A stretch of DNA of 64,000 nucleotides. It comes from Clostridia bacterium (lineage in GTDB: Bacteria; Bacillota; Clostridia; Christensenellales; CAG-138). Made by a program: the position numbers and the translations under genes. Positions within the stretch are counted from its first letter, which is position 1. Each line of letters opens with the position of its first letter. Below are positions 8,409 through 17,441 of this stretch, one piece after another. The notes beneath the pieces are model-generated. The model was not told the origin of the DNA, did no database searches, and saw only the letters and a list, made by a program, of their open reading frames with translations. The stretch spans positions 1 through 64,000 of the forward strand of contig JAFPWD010000045.1 of the NCBI GenBank assembly GCA_017395105.1, in the 5' to 3' direction.

Positions 8409-9761
8409 TCAATCGCCGTAGTTCTCTCTGAAATAATAATCCCAATACCAGCTCGGCCAGTGCTCCTCATTTTGACTGTCGCTTGCACCCGCCGGGTTGT
8501 ATATTTTGAAAAGCCAGTTTCCCTCGCCGTCCTTTATGCCGGCATATACACCGTTTCCTGAGACGATCTGCCTGTCATTGATCTGCAGCGCGAAATAGTT
8601 TCTCGTGAATTTCTCCGGATCCACGTGCAGTTCGTCCTCATCCGGCTCGGGTATCGGGTTCAGGTCCTTATCGTAAAAAGTTCCGTTCTCATCATTGAGA
8701 AAGCGCGCCGTGTAGATCGAGCCGAAATAGAGCTCCTCGTCCACGACGAAGCCGCCCGTTGAATACGGTCGAACCCTGCTCATCACAAGCTCGCCATCAA
8801 GCGTATAAAGATCTGTTTCACTATAGACCGTATATCCGTTGGAATCCTCATACCTCTCGCTTTCATCGAGATAACGCTCACCGATTATGTATTTCCCGCC
8901 GAAAACGCCGCGCACTCTATTAAAGGCGGAAAGATCAATCTCGCCTATACGTTTTCCCTCTTCATCGAGCATAAGGCATTCGCGATAAGCCAGAGTCTGG
9001 CCCTCCTCGCCGTAATTTTCCATTGTCGCTCCGTAAACAAGGTAAACGCCGTCCACGTGCAGTATGCCGCCCGCCCAGCCGATCTTGAAAGCCCTTTGAG
9101 TGCGCGTGTTTTCTTCGCCATCGACAAAAACGAATTCGGGAGCGTTATCCATCAGAATGGTCTTTTCAAGCCGATCGTCCTTTATATCCGTTATGAAGAA
9201 AGAGAAGTCCCGTTCACCGTTCTCATTCAAATACGAACTTTGCGATATTGTTATCGCCATATTGTCAAAGAAACGGTACGGCGGCATCCACTCGCCGCGC
9301 TCGATGCTGTAGCCGTAGGGCATGCCGTGCTCTGTGTAGAAAGCAGGATGCTGACTCCAATTGGGTTCTTCGTATTCCGCTGCATTGATCACCGTTACAA
9401 GCTCGCCGAATCGGTCGAAAACGTACTTAAGATCGCTCTCGCCTTCGAGAACGAAATATGCAGCCGGCTCATCGAAGAGCGGCCCGTCGATGAGCTTGCC
9501 CAATCTTCCCGGTGTCGGAAAAACGAGCGGCGCGGTGGGCTCCGCAGTTGGGGCTTCCGTCGGCGCTGCGGTAGGCTCCGCAGTCGGAGCTTCGGACGGA
9601 ATCGCCGTAGGCTCCTCTGTCGTGGCTGCGGTCGGCTTTTCCGTTGGAGCGGCGGTGATCTGCGCCGTGGGAGCGGGCGTGTTTTGAGGCTTTACATTTG
9701 GCACGCAGGCGGATGAAACAAGAAGTGCAAGCGCACAGATCGCGGATATAGTCTTTTTCAT
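8409..9761 (-). CDS. Lipoprotein array member 1, PT-linker family
   Basis: About 450 aa. The start is the second of two close ATGs because GGGAG lies 9 bases before it. A lipoprotein signal ends at C19 (SSAC). Residues ~25-75 are a low-complexity PT(A/E)-rich linker. The conserved body begins at GRLGNLIDG, passes LKYVFDRFGELV and IRGVFGGKYIIGER-like strands, and ends with GIKDGEGNWLFKIYNP and ASDSQ. The body is rich in aromatic and acidic residues and beta-strand-like, possibly a propeller; no characterised family is recognised. It is probably anchored outside the membrane with the linker as a wall-spanning spacer. Confidence 0.8.
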   Translation of the reverse strand: MKKTISAICALALLVSSACVPNVKPQNTPAPTAQITAAPTEKPTAATTEEPTAIPSEAPTAEPTAAPTEAPTAEPTAPLVFPTPGRLGKLIDGPLFDEPAAYFVLEGESDLKYVFDRFGELVTVINAAEYEEPNWSQHPAFYTEHGMPYGYSIERGEWMPPYRFFDNMAITISQSSYLNENGERDFSFFITDIKDDRLEKTILMDNAPEFVFVDGEENTRTQRAFKIGWAGGILHVDGVYLVYGATMENYGEEGQTLAYRECLMLDEEGKRIGEIDLSAFNRVRGVFGGKYIIGERYLDESERYEDSNGYTVYSETDLYTLDGELVMSRVRPYSTGGFVVDEELYFGSIYTARFLNDENGTFYDKDLNPIPEPDEDELHVDPEKFTRNYFALQINDRQIVSGNGVYAGIKDGEGNWLFKIYNPAGASDSQNEEHWPSWYWDYYFRENYGD

Positions 9762-9804
9762 TTTCATAATCTCCCTTAGATAAAAGAATTACAGTTTCCC
9801 TTGC

Positions 9805-11124
9805 TTACCATCGGTCTTCCCTTTGCGAATCGCTCGCAAAATTGGGGTTGTAGATGCGGAAAAGCCAGTTGCCCTCATCGTCCTTTATGCCTACATAAAC
9901 GCCGCTTTCCACAAAAACTCTGTTCTCCAACTCCAACGGACGGTACAGGCTCGAATACTCGCCCTTTTTCGCATCCGCAGGCAGCTCCCCTATGCGCTCA
10001 AGCGCGCTGTTAAATACGCCGCCTTCCCTATCCTTGAGGTAGGATGCGCAGATCATCCAGCCCGCGCCGATCTCCTCGTCCGCCGCAAAGCCGTCCGACA
10101 CGATGGGTTCTACATTGTCCATCACGAGCTCGCCCGAGAGGGTGTATAGGCTTTTCGCGGTTTGAACGTAATTCACCCCGTCAACATACCATTCCTCCTC
10201 GGTAAGCATCCTTTCGCCGATTATGTATTTGCCGCCGAAAACTCCGCGCACCGTGCCGAAGGGGGCGGTGTCCACCTCGCCGAGCCTCGCGCCGTTTTCA
10301 TCGAACAGCACGGCTTTGGCAGGTCCGGGGCGGTGCGTATACCAATCGGAATCGCTTACGAATTCATAGTATCTCTCGATCACCAGATACTTTCCGTCTA
10401 TATGAAGTATCCCTCCCGCTTCACCGATGCGGAAGCCCCTCGCCTTTACAAACTCATAGCTTCCAGTGTCGTAATTAAAGCTTTCCAGCTCGATATCCTC
10501 CGCTCCGTTCATCAAAGGATGCTCCTCAAGCATCCCCGTCCGAACGTCCGATATAACGAAGCCACGCCACTCCTCGCCGTTTTCCAAAACGCAGTATCCG
10601 TCAGATCTCGCAATAAGCGCGAGATCGCCGAACAAGCGGTAATCCGGCAGTTTTTCCCCGCGCTCGATGCTGTAGCCCCAGGGCGCACCGTGCTCGTCGA
10701 AGAATCCCCCGCTATCCGGCCAATGATCCTCGTAATCGGTAATGTTGAAGCTTGAAACAAGCTCGCCAAAGCGGTCGTAAACATACTTAAGATCGCCCTC
10801 GCCTTCGATAACGAAATACTTTGCGGGTTCGGAAAACAGCTCGCCGCCGATAAGGTTACCGAGCTGAACAGCACCCGGAAAGCTCGGCATCTCGCCCGAA
10901 TCCGGCGGCGCGGTAGGTCTGATGCGCGGAGTTGCCGTCGGCTCCTCTGTCGGAACTGCCGTCGGCATTTCGGTCGGGGCTGCCGTCGGCTCCTCCGTCG
11001 GCTTTTCCGTTGGTGCGGCGGTGATCTGCGCCGTGGGCTCGGGCGTGGTCTGCGGCTTTACGTTTGGAGCGCAGGCGGAAGCAAAAAGCAGCAGCGCCAA
11101 AGTAAAGATCAAGCTTTTTTTCAT
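9805..11124 (-). CDS. Lipoprotein array member 2, PT-linker family
   Basis: About 439 aa with lipobox ASAC (C18). The frame is open to 11169, but that start overlaps the upstream gene; the ATG at 11124 follows AAAGGG at a usable distance. The PT linker is followed by a Pro-Gly-Ala spacer, then VQLGNLIGG, KYVYDRFGELV, VRGVFGGKYIIGER and a GIKDDEGNWLFRIYNP ending. Its closest relative in the array looks to be member 4, with which it shares the DSGEMPSFPGA-type segment after the linker and the NFASDSQR ending. Confidence 0.8.
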   Translation of the reverse strand: MKKSLIFTLALLLFASACAPNVKPQTTPEPTAQITAAPTEKPTEEPTAAPTEMPTAVPTEEPTATPRIRPTAPPDSGEMPSFPGAVQLGNLIGGELFSEPAKYFVIEGEGDLKYVYDRFGELVSSFNITDYEDHWPDSGGFFDEHGAPWGYSIERGEKLPDYRLFGDLALIARSDGYCVLENGEEWRGFVISDVRTGMLEEHPLMNGAEDIELESFNYDTGSYEFVKARGFRIGEAGGILHIDGKYLVIERYYEFVSDSDWYTHRPGPAKAVLFDENGARLGEVDTAPFGTVRGVFGGKYIIGERMLTEEEWYVDGVNYVQTAKSLYTLSGELVMDNVEPIVSDGFAADEEIGAGWMICASYLKDREGGVFNSALERIGELPADAKKGEYSSLYRPLELENRVFVESGVYVGIKDDEGNWLFRIYNPNFASDSQREDRW

Positions 11125-11162
11125 TTCTATCATTTCCCTTTCCGATCGCTGTAAGCTTTCGC

Positions 11163-12440
11163 TCACCACTCATCATCCGGTTCGGTTTCGGGCTGCGAAT
11201 CGCTTGCGAGCTTCGGGTTATAGACCTTGAAGACCCAGTTGCCCTCTTCGTCCTTTACGCCTGCGTAAATGCCCTCCTGATCGACTGTGTAGCTGCAGCA
11301 GTAGTCTTCATGGAAGATAGAGCTGTATTCGCTCGGCACGATATTAAAATCGCTCAGGTCGGTGCCCTCGGGTACAGTATAGAGCAGGTTGAGCTCGCCG
11401 TCAAACACCTCGCCCTGCCTGTTGATGAAGCAATTTGCATAGATAAGCCCTCTGCCGCAGCCGTCCCAATAGTGGAAGCTATCGCTCGGAACCGCCCAAC
11501 AATCGCGCATAACGCATTCACCGGAAAGCGAATAGAGATCGTATTTTCTATACCACGGCCAATCGCCGTCAAGCTCCAGCGGGTGGGATTCGTCATCGGC
11601 TTTAACCAGAAGATAGCGGTCTGCGAACACGCCCTCGATCATATCTATGCCGCCGAAGGGCTCTGGATCGAAATCGCCTATGACTTTCCCGTTTTCATCG
11701 AGCATTATCGCCTCGGTGTACGAGACCTGTTCCCCGTTTTCCTCAACATCCCTATCGGCTATCAAAATCAGCTTATCGTCCACGGGAAGTATGCCGGCGC
11801 CGAACCCAAACCCTAAGGGCCTGTCAAATTCGATGCGCCTTTCAAGCTTTTTATCCCAAAATGCAGTCCAAACGAAGCCGTAATACTCCGAATATTCGGA
11901 ATAACCTTCCTCATCATCCCATATTTTTCTGTATTCAAAGAGCCTGTTTGCAAAATCGATGATATCTGCCGGCATCATCTCTCCGCGCTTTATGCAGTAG
12001 CCGTAGGGAACGCCGTATTCTCCGTAAATGCCCGCAGAATCTGACCAGCAGTTAAAATCATCGGAAGGGGCGGTAAAGGTCGTTAAAAGCTCGCCGAAGC
12101 GATCGTAAACATAGTGGATATCGCTCTCGCCGTCCAGTACGAAATACGCCATGCCCTCGGGCAGCACGGAGCCGCCGTTTACAAGGTTGCCGAGCCTGCC
12201 GGGGGTTGGGAAAACGACAGCCGGGGCCGGGGGCGCGGTCGGTTCTGCCGTGGGCGCTCCGCTCGGGTCTTCGCTCGGCGCTGCCGTGGGTGCGGTGGTC
12301 GAGCCGTCCGTCGGTTTTTCCGTCGGCGCGGCGGTAAGCTCCGCAGTGGGAGCGGGCGTATTTTGGGGCTTTACATTTGAAACGCAGGCGACTTGGGCAA
12401 AAAGCACAAGCGCGCAGATCGCGGCGATGGTCTTTTTCAT
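11163..12440 (-). CDS. Lipoprotein array member 3, PT-linker family
   Basis: About 425 aa with lipobox QVAC (C19) and a start chosen by GGGAG 9 bases upstream. The linker contains S/G variants (PTAAPSEDPSGAPT). The body diverges most in its middle, where MIEGVFADRYLLV replaces the GVFGGKYIIGER strand of its neighbours, but it keeps GRLGNLVNG, HYVYDRFGELL and GVKDEEGNWVFKVYNP. The signal peptide is nearly identical to that of member 1, which suggests recent duplication or gene conversion. Confidence 0.8.
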   Translation of the reverse strand: MKKTIAAICALVLFAQVACVSNVKPQNTPAPTAELTAAPTEKPTDGSTTAPTAAPSEDPSGAPTAEPTAPPAPAVVFPTPGRLGNLVNGGSVLPEGMAYFVLDGESDIHYVYDRFGELLTTFTAPSDDFNCWSDSAGIYGEYGVPYGYCIKRGEMMPADIIDFANRLFEYRKIWDDEEGYSEYSEYYGFVWTAFWDKKLERRIEFDRPLGFGFGAGILPVDDKLILIADRDVEENGEQVSYTEAIMLDENGKVIGDFDPEPFGGIDMIEGVFADRYLLVKADDESHPLELDGDWPWYRKYDLYSLSGECVMRDCWAVPSDSFHYWDGCGRGLIYANCFINRQGEVFDGELNLLYTVPEGTDLSDFNIVPSEYSSIFHEDYCCSYTVDQEGIYAGVKDEEGNWVFKVYNPKLASDSQPETEPDDEW

Positions 12441-12483
12441 TATCATGATCTCCCTTCGATAAAAGAATTACTGTTACCCTTGC

Positions 12484-13791
12484 TTACCATCGGTTTTTCC
12501 GTTGAGAATCGCTCGCAAAATTCGGGTTGTAGATGCGGAAAAGCCAGTTTCCCGCATCGTCCTTGATGCCTACGTAAACGCTGCCGATCTCCAGCCTTCT
12601 GTTTTCAAGCTCAATGGGGCTGTAGATGCTTCCCGGTCTTTCGGAACGGATCTGTAAATCCGTCGGCTTATCGATTGGATTTAGTTCCTTATCAAAGCAT
12701 TGACCGTTTTCATCGCTGCAATAGTTTGCGAGCATCACATAGCCGTAGTAATCTTCACTGTCCAGAGCAAACCCGTCGTATTTATGCGGCAAAACGCGGT
12801 TTGCCACAAGCTCACCCGAAAGTGTGTAAAGATTCATAACGGTTTTCCCGATGTTTCCGTACTCGTCCTCCGTCCATTCTTCTTCATAGATAGGCTGCTC
12901 GCCAATGATGTATTTGCCTCCGAAAACGCCTCGTATCTCACCAAAAACCGAAAAATCGGGGTGTCCGATCATCGCGCCGCTTTCGTCGAGCAGTGTCGCG
13001 CCTTTCGTACGCACATCGAACATATCCTTCTCATCGTTGTACCATGTTTCACGCTCAAGTATCAGATACTTGCCGTCGATATGCAGAACCGAGCCTGCCC
13101 AACCGAGCTTGTAGGCGCGTATTGTTTCAACCGCATTCTCGTTATCCTCATTATAGCTTCGGACAGTATGCTCGGGAGCATCGTTCATCGAAATTTCGTT
13201 TTCATACCTATAATCACTTATCCCGTCAAGAAAGAAGCAAGAATGCCTTTGCCCGTCATCATCATGCCACTCATGCCAAGAGATATTCAACGACATGTCG
13301 CCGAAGAGCCATCCTAAAGGCAGCTCCTCGCCGCTCTCGATTCCGCACCCGAACGGCGCTCCATGCTCCCCATAGAATCCCCATGAAGCACCGCTATCCT
13401 CGTGGCGCTCCCTGTTCAGAATCGCAACAAGCTCACCAAAGCGGTCGTAAACGTAGTGCATATCGCTTTCACCCGGTATCATGAAATACTTTGCCGGCTC
13501 GTCGAACAACGGTCCTCCAATGAGGTTGCCCGTTTTTATCGCGCCCGGAAAGCTCGGCATCTCGCCCGTATCCGGCGGCGCGGTGGGTCTGACGCACGGA
13601 GCTGCCGTCGGTTCGTCTGTTGGCGCTTCGGTCGGGACTGCGGTCGGCGCTTCGGTCGGTCTTTGCGTTGGCGTGGCGGTAAGCTCCGCCGTGGGAGCGG
13701 GCGTATTTTCGGGGTTTTTCACCGGAGCGCAGGCATTTGCACCAAGCAGGGCAAAAGCGAGCATAAGCGCGGCTGTTTTCTTGTATCTCAT
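12484..13791 (-). CDS. Lipoprotein array member 4, PT-linker family
   Basis: 435 aa with lipobox ANAC (C21) and GGGAG five bases before the ATG. It has a PT linker, the spacer DTGEMPSFPGA, then KTGNLIGGPLF, HYVYDRFGELV, IRGVFGGKYIIGEQ and GIKDDAGNWLFRIYNP. Close to member 2 throughout. The upstream gap to the PstS-like gene contains a 9-bp hairpin. Confidence 0.8.
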   Translation of the reverse strand: MRYKKTAALMLAFALLGANACAPVKNPENTPAPTAELTATPTQRPTEAPTAVPTEAPTDEPTAAPCVRPTAPPDTGEMPSFPGAIKTGNLIGGPLFDEPAKYFMIPGESDMHYVYDRFGELVAILNRERHEDSGASWGFYGEHGAPFGCGIESGEELPLGWLFGDMSLNISWHEWHDDDGQRHSCFFLDGISDYRYENEISMNDAPEHTVRSYNEDNENAVETIRAYKLGWAGSVLHIDGKYLILERETWYNDEKDMFDVRTKGATLLDESGAMIGHPDFSVFGEIRGVFGGKYIIGEQPIYEEEWTEDEYGNIGKTVMNLYTLSGELVANRVLPHKYDGFALDSEDYYGYVMLANYCSDENGQCFDKELNPIDKPTDLQIRSERPGSIYSPIELENRRLEIGSVYVGIKDDAGNWLFRIYNPNFASDSQRKNRW

Positions 13792-13853
13792 TCGTACTCC
13801 CTTCGCTGTATAAGCGTTTATAGCTGTAAAAAGCTGTTCTCGGAATAGGCTTT

Positions 13854-13875
13854 GAGCGCCGAAGCCTCGGCGCTC
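13854..13875 (-). terminator. Hairpin after the PstS-like gene
   Basis: GAGCGCCGA (13854-13862) pairs perfectly with TCGGCGCTC (13867-13875) around a 4-base loop. There is no T-run after it, so it may be a weak terminator or an mRNA-stability hairpin between two cistrons. Confidence 0.4.
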
Positions 13876-13898
13876 AATTCAATTATGCTTTATTATAA

Positions 13899-14957
13899 TT
13901 ACTTGTTGGCGGTTATGCCCTTCATGTAGGGAACGTAGCCGCAGGTGGCAACGAGGGTCTGACCCTCGGCGCTCTCAAGCCAGTCCACGATGGTCTTCGC
14001 CATCTCGTTCGGGTTGGTCTTGGGGATGATCGCGTAGAACGGGTTGATGTAGGGATACTCGCCCGCATTGATGGTTTCGTATGTGGGCTCAACGCCGTTG
14101 ATCGTGATGAACTTGAGGTTCGGCTGATTGTACATATAGCTTGCGTAGTAGAACACGGAGTAGCCGATCGCGTTCGCGCTGCTGTCGTAGGCGGCGATAT
14201 CGCTGATAACGTCGCTCATGGTGACGGAAACGGTTACCTCCTCCGGGGAAGCCATCTCGGTGCCCTTCATAACAAGGTCGAGCATGAGGGTCTGGCTGCC
14301 GCTGAGAACGGGGCGCTGGAACGCCTTGATCTCCTGATCGAGACCGCCGACCTCCTTCCAGTTTGTGATCTCGCCGGTGTAGATGCCCTTGACCTGCTCC
14401 TCGGTGAGGCTGTTCACGGGATTATCCTTATTGACGATGAAAACGAGCGCATCGAGCCCGATGGGGCGCATATCGAAGCGATTTTCGGGATCGTACTGCT
14501 CCTTGGTGGGCTTGCTCGCCTCGTAAACAAGCAGCATATCCGCCTCGCCCTTATCGAGCGCTTCATAGGAATAGTCGGTGGTGCTTACCTTGCACTTTTC
14601 CTCCGCCTCATCCTCGGTGCAGCCGGTAACGAACTGAATAAGGCTCATTGCAAGGGGAATGTTTGCTGTGGAGCCGTCGAAGTGGGGATACTCATCGTAT
14701 GTGCAGGAGGGGCGCATCACGGGAGGAGCGGGCACCTCGGTCGGCGCATCGGTGGGTTCGCCGCTCGGCTCATCGGTGGGAGCTTCGCTCGGCTCATCGG
14801 TGGGTGCATCGGTTGGCGCATCGGTGGGGTTGCCGGTGGGCGCTTCGCTCGTCACTTCGGCGGGAGCGGGCGTGGGATCGGGCTTATCCTTGTTATCGCA
14901 GGAAACGATTGCGAAAGCAAGGGTGAGTGCAAGCACAAAAGCAAAAATGCGTTTCAT
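13899..14957 (-). CDS. PstS-like substrate-binding lipoprotein
   Basis: 352 aa. Lipobox IVSC (C20), then a PT(D/E)-rich linker like those of the flanking lipoproteins, then a periplasmic-binding-protein fold of the phosphate-binding type: FDGSTANIPLA, IVNKDNPVNSLTEEQVKGIYTG, ITNWKEVGG and RPVLSGSQTLM are PstS landmarks. Phosphate binding is inferred from the family. No pstC, pstA, pstB or phoU adjoins, so it may serve a transporter encoded elsewhere or act as a sensor. It has its own consensus promoter. Confidence 0.87.
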   Translation of the reverse strand: MKRIFAFVLALTLAFAIVSCDNKDKPDPTPAPAEVTSEAPTGNPTDAPTDAPTDEPSEAPTDEPSGEPTDAPTEVPAPPVMRPSCTYDEYPHFDGSTANIPLAMSLIQFVTGCTEDEAEEKCKVSTTDYSYEALDKGEADMLLVYEASKPTKEQYDPENRFDMRPIGLDALVFIVNKDNPVNSLTEEQVKGIYTGEITNWKEVGGLDQEIKAFQRPVLSGSQTLMLDLVMKGTEMASPEEVTVSVTMSDVISDIAAYDSSANAIGYSVFYYASYMYNQPNLKFITINGVEPTYETINAGEYPYINPFYAIIPKTNPNEMAKTIVDWLESAEGQTLVATCGYVPYMKGITANK

Positions 14958-15007
14958 TTTTATTTCCTTTCCGCAAACAGACTTCAGCTTCGCCGTTTGC
15001 CATGCGT

Positions 15008-15036
15008 ATTATAGTCTGTGGAAAGCATATATTCAA
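15008..15036 (-). promoter_or_regulatory. Consensus promoter of the PstS-like gene
   Basis: Read leftward, TTGAAT (15031-15036) and TATAAT (15008-15013) are 17 bases apart. This makes the PstS-like gene, and perhaps lipoprotein members 4 to 1 after it, transcribable independently of the genes to the right. Confidence 0.82.
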
Positions 15037-15077
15037 GTGTTTTTGCAAAAATACATAATTTGTTTATAATTCGCCCC

Positions 15078-16223
15078 TTAGCCCATCCCAAAAACGGATC
15101 TTGGTCTGCGCCTTGAATCGTTTGCGAGCGCGGGGTTGAATATCTTGAAAAGCCATTTCCCCGCCCCGTCCTTAACGCCGACGTAGATGCGTATAGGCTC
15201 GGGCGTAGTCTCCCAAAATAGCAGGCTGTATGCGTTCACGCTGTTGTCGCCGATAACGATGCGATCCTCAAGCTCGATGGAGCGGCGCATCCTGTTGTAT
15301 TCCACGTCGTAAGCATCCGCAGGCGGTGTGCGCATTGGGTTCAGCTCGCTGTCGTACCAGCGATCGAACTCGGTACAGGCATATTCCGCCAATGTAAGCC
15401 TGCGTTCAAAAACGGAACCATCGATCACTTCGCCTTCCTTCAGAGTGTAAAACACCGCCGCATCCGCCGGTTCGATATTTTCAAGCAAAACTTCGCCGGA
15501 GAGCGAGTAAATCTTGGTTTTGAAATGATCCTCATCCTCGGAGGCGTCGGCGAGATCGATCGCTATGATATGCTTTCCGCCGTAAACGCCGCGAATACGC
15601 CCGAACGGCGCGGGGTCGAATTCTCCCGCAGGCTTGCCGTTTTGATCGAGCCAAGTGCAGCGCTCATAGCGAAGCGCCCGCCCATTCTCGGCATTTTCAT
15701 CGTGATACGCCTCAATAACGAGGTATCTGTTCTCAAACGGCAGAACGCCGCCCTGCGAGCCGATGCTCAGCCCTTGCGACTTCACCTGAACGGTTTTATC
15801 GGTATAGCAGTCGATAAACTCGATCAGCTCGCCGTCTACTATATGCAGCATGAGCGGCCCGAAGGTTTGCCAATCGTCCATATTCTGCATGAGCCTGAGC
15901 GAGAAATTGCCGACTATGCCGTCCTCGCCGTAGAAGCCCGAATAATAGCCCATGCCCTTGCAGACCGTCACAAACTCGCCCATGCGGTCATAGATATAGT
16001 AAAGATCGCCCTCGCCCTTCAAAATGAGATGCTTTGCGGGCTCGGGGAAGATCTCACCGCCAATGAGGTTGCCGAGCCTGCCGCTTGCGGGGAAGGTGGA
16101 TCGTGTCGGTTCGGCGGGTTTGGCGGTATTTGTTTCACCCCCCTCTTCCCCGTTTTTTGCACAGGAAAGAAGCGCAAGCAGTATTGCCGAAAGTATTATC
16201 ACTGTAACGGATATTCGTTTCAT
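15078..16223 (-). CDS. Lipoprotein array member 5, short linker
   Basis: About 381 aa from the ATG at 16223 (GGGGG 4-5 bases upstream), with lipobox LLSC (C21). The PT repeat is nearly absent, reduced to a short Thr/Pro stretch, yet the body is clearly of the same family: GRLGNLIGGEIFPEP, YYIYDRMGEFV, FGRIRGVYGGKHII and GVKDGAGKWLFKIFNP. It belongs to the subgroup with members 6 and 7, sharing GFYGEDGIVGNFSLRLM. Confidence 0.8.
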   Translation of the reverse strand: MKRISVTVIILSAILLALLSCAKNGEEGGETNTAKPAEPTRSTFPASGRLGNLIGGEIFPEPAKHLILKGEGDLYYIYDRMGEFVTVCKGMGYYSGFYGEDGIVGNFSLRLMQNMDDWQTFGPLMLHIVDGELIEFIDCYTDKTVQVKSQGLSIGSQGGVLPFENRYLVIEAYHDENAENGRALRYERCTWLDQNGKPAGEFDPAPFGRIRGVYGGKHIIAIDLADASEDEDHFKTKIYSLSGEVLLENIEPADAAVFYTLKEGEVIDGSVFERRLTLAEYACTEFDRWYDSELNPMRTPPADAYDVEYNRMRRSIELEDRIVIGDNSVNAYSLLFWETTPEPIRIYVGVKDGAGKWLFKIFNPALANDSRRRPRSVFGMG

Positions 16224-16234
16224 AATACCCCCAT

Positions 16235-17437
16235 TCATTGATCAAACAAAAACGATTTGCGCTTCGGCTTCGAGTCCGAATCGAGCGCGGGGCTGTAGAT
16301 CTTGAAAAGCCAGCTGCCCTCCTCATCCATAACGCCCGCGTATATACCTCTATCCGTATGAATGCCCCAAGAAGAATCTGCCCTCCAGCCGCCGATACGA
16401 ATGCTTACGCCCTCAAGCTCGATGCGCTCGGTTGCCCAATAGATATCGCTCATGGCGTCCTCCCTTGGGAAAGCATCGTATTCAATGCCTTCGCAGTCAT
16501 ACCATCTGCCGTTTTTATAGTAATAATCGCCAAACATTGTAGATGGAAAATCGTTATACCAGCGCACAACGACTTTTTCCTCGATAAGATTTCCCGAAAT
16601 ATCGTACAGATCGTAGAGCACCCAATCATGAGCATCGAAAACGACGTTGTTTTCGTCGTAACAAACGAGATATTTGCCGCCGAGCACGCCCGCGATCGAG
16701 TTAAATGGCGCGTTATCTATCTCGCCGATGATCGAGCCGTCCTGATCGATGAGCGTCAGCTTTACTATATCCGGCTCGGCGTATTCAATATCCGCCCTGT
16801 TTGAATAGTCCTTGAACACCGCGAGATACTTGTTTTCCACATGAAACAGCGTTCCGCACCGGCCGAGGTCTATGCCGCCGCCCTCGATCATTACCGTTTT
16901 TTCGCAGTGCCAGTCGGTTATGCTGACCGCTATCCTGTTTTCATCTTCGCGATCCATGCCGCCAACAAACACATCCGCGCTGCGCCAAACATAGTCTGTC
17001 CGGAAATAATCCATCAGCTTAAGGCTGAAATTGCCGCAAACGCCGTATTAGCCATAGAAGCCCGTGAAATCAAAGTGGCTTTGGAAAACTCCGCGCAGCT
17101 CGCCCATGCTTGAGTAAACGTAGTGAACTCCGCCGCTGCCGCCGAGCACCAGATATTCGGCGGGCTCGGGGAAGATGCGGCCGCCCGTCAGATTGCCAAG
17201 CCTTGCGCTCGAAATGGGGAAGCTGAGCCCTTCCGATGAAAAGTCCTTCGGCGCCGTTGGGCGGGGCTTGGGCGTTACGCGAACGCGCTCGCCCGTTATC
17301 GGATCAGTCGCGGGCGCGTAGGTTTCGCTTGGAGTCTTTCCCGTGTCCCTCGCGCAGCAAAGAAGCGGTAGGATAAGCAGAAAGGCAAGCAGGATGCCGA
17401 TGATTCGTATGCAGTTTTTAATCGTATTTTTTATCAT
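16235..17437 (-). pseudogene. Lipoprotein array member 6, interrupted by an in-frame stop
   Basis: Residues 1-129 (lipobox-like LPLLCC, short linker, ARLGNLTGGRIFPEP, HYVYSSMGELR) end at TAA (17048-17050). The same frame continues without any shift to 16235, with CGNFSLKLM, IAGVLGGKYLV and GVMDEEGSWLFKIYSP. In member 5 the aligned residue is Glu (FYGED), so a single G-to-T change (GAA to TAA) explains the stop. It is a pseudogene, a sequencing error, or less likely a recoded stop. The downstream part has an ATG at 17014 but no signal peptide. Confidence 0.85.
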
Positions 17438-17441
17438 TTTA

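Noticed and set aside
9500..9660. Short tandem repeats that at a glance suggest a CRISPR array
   Set aside because: They are degenerate codons for the PT-rich linker, in frame and without unique spacers; no CRISPR array or cas gene is in the window.
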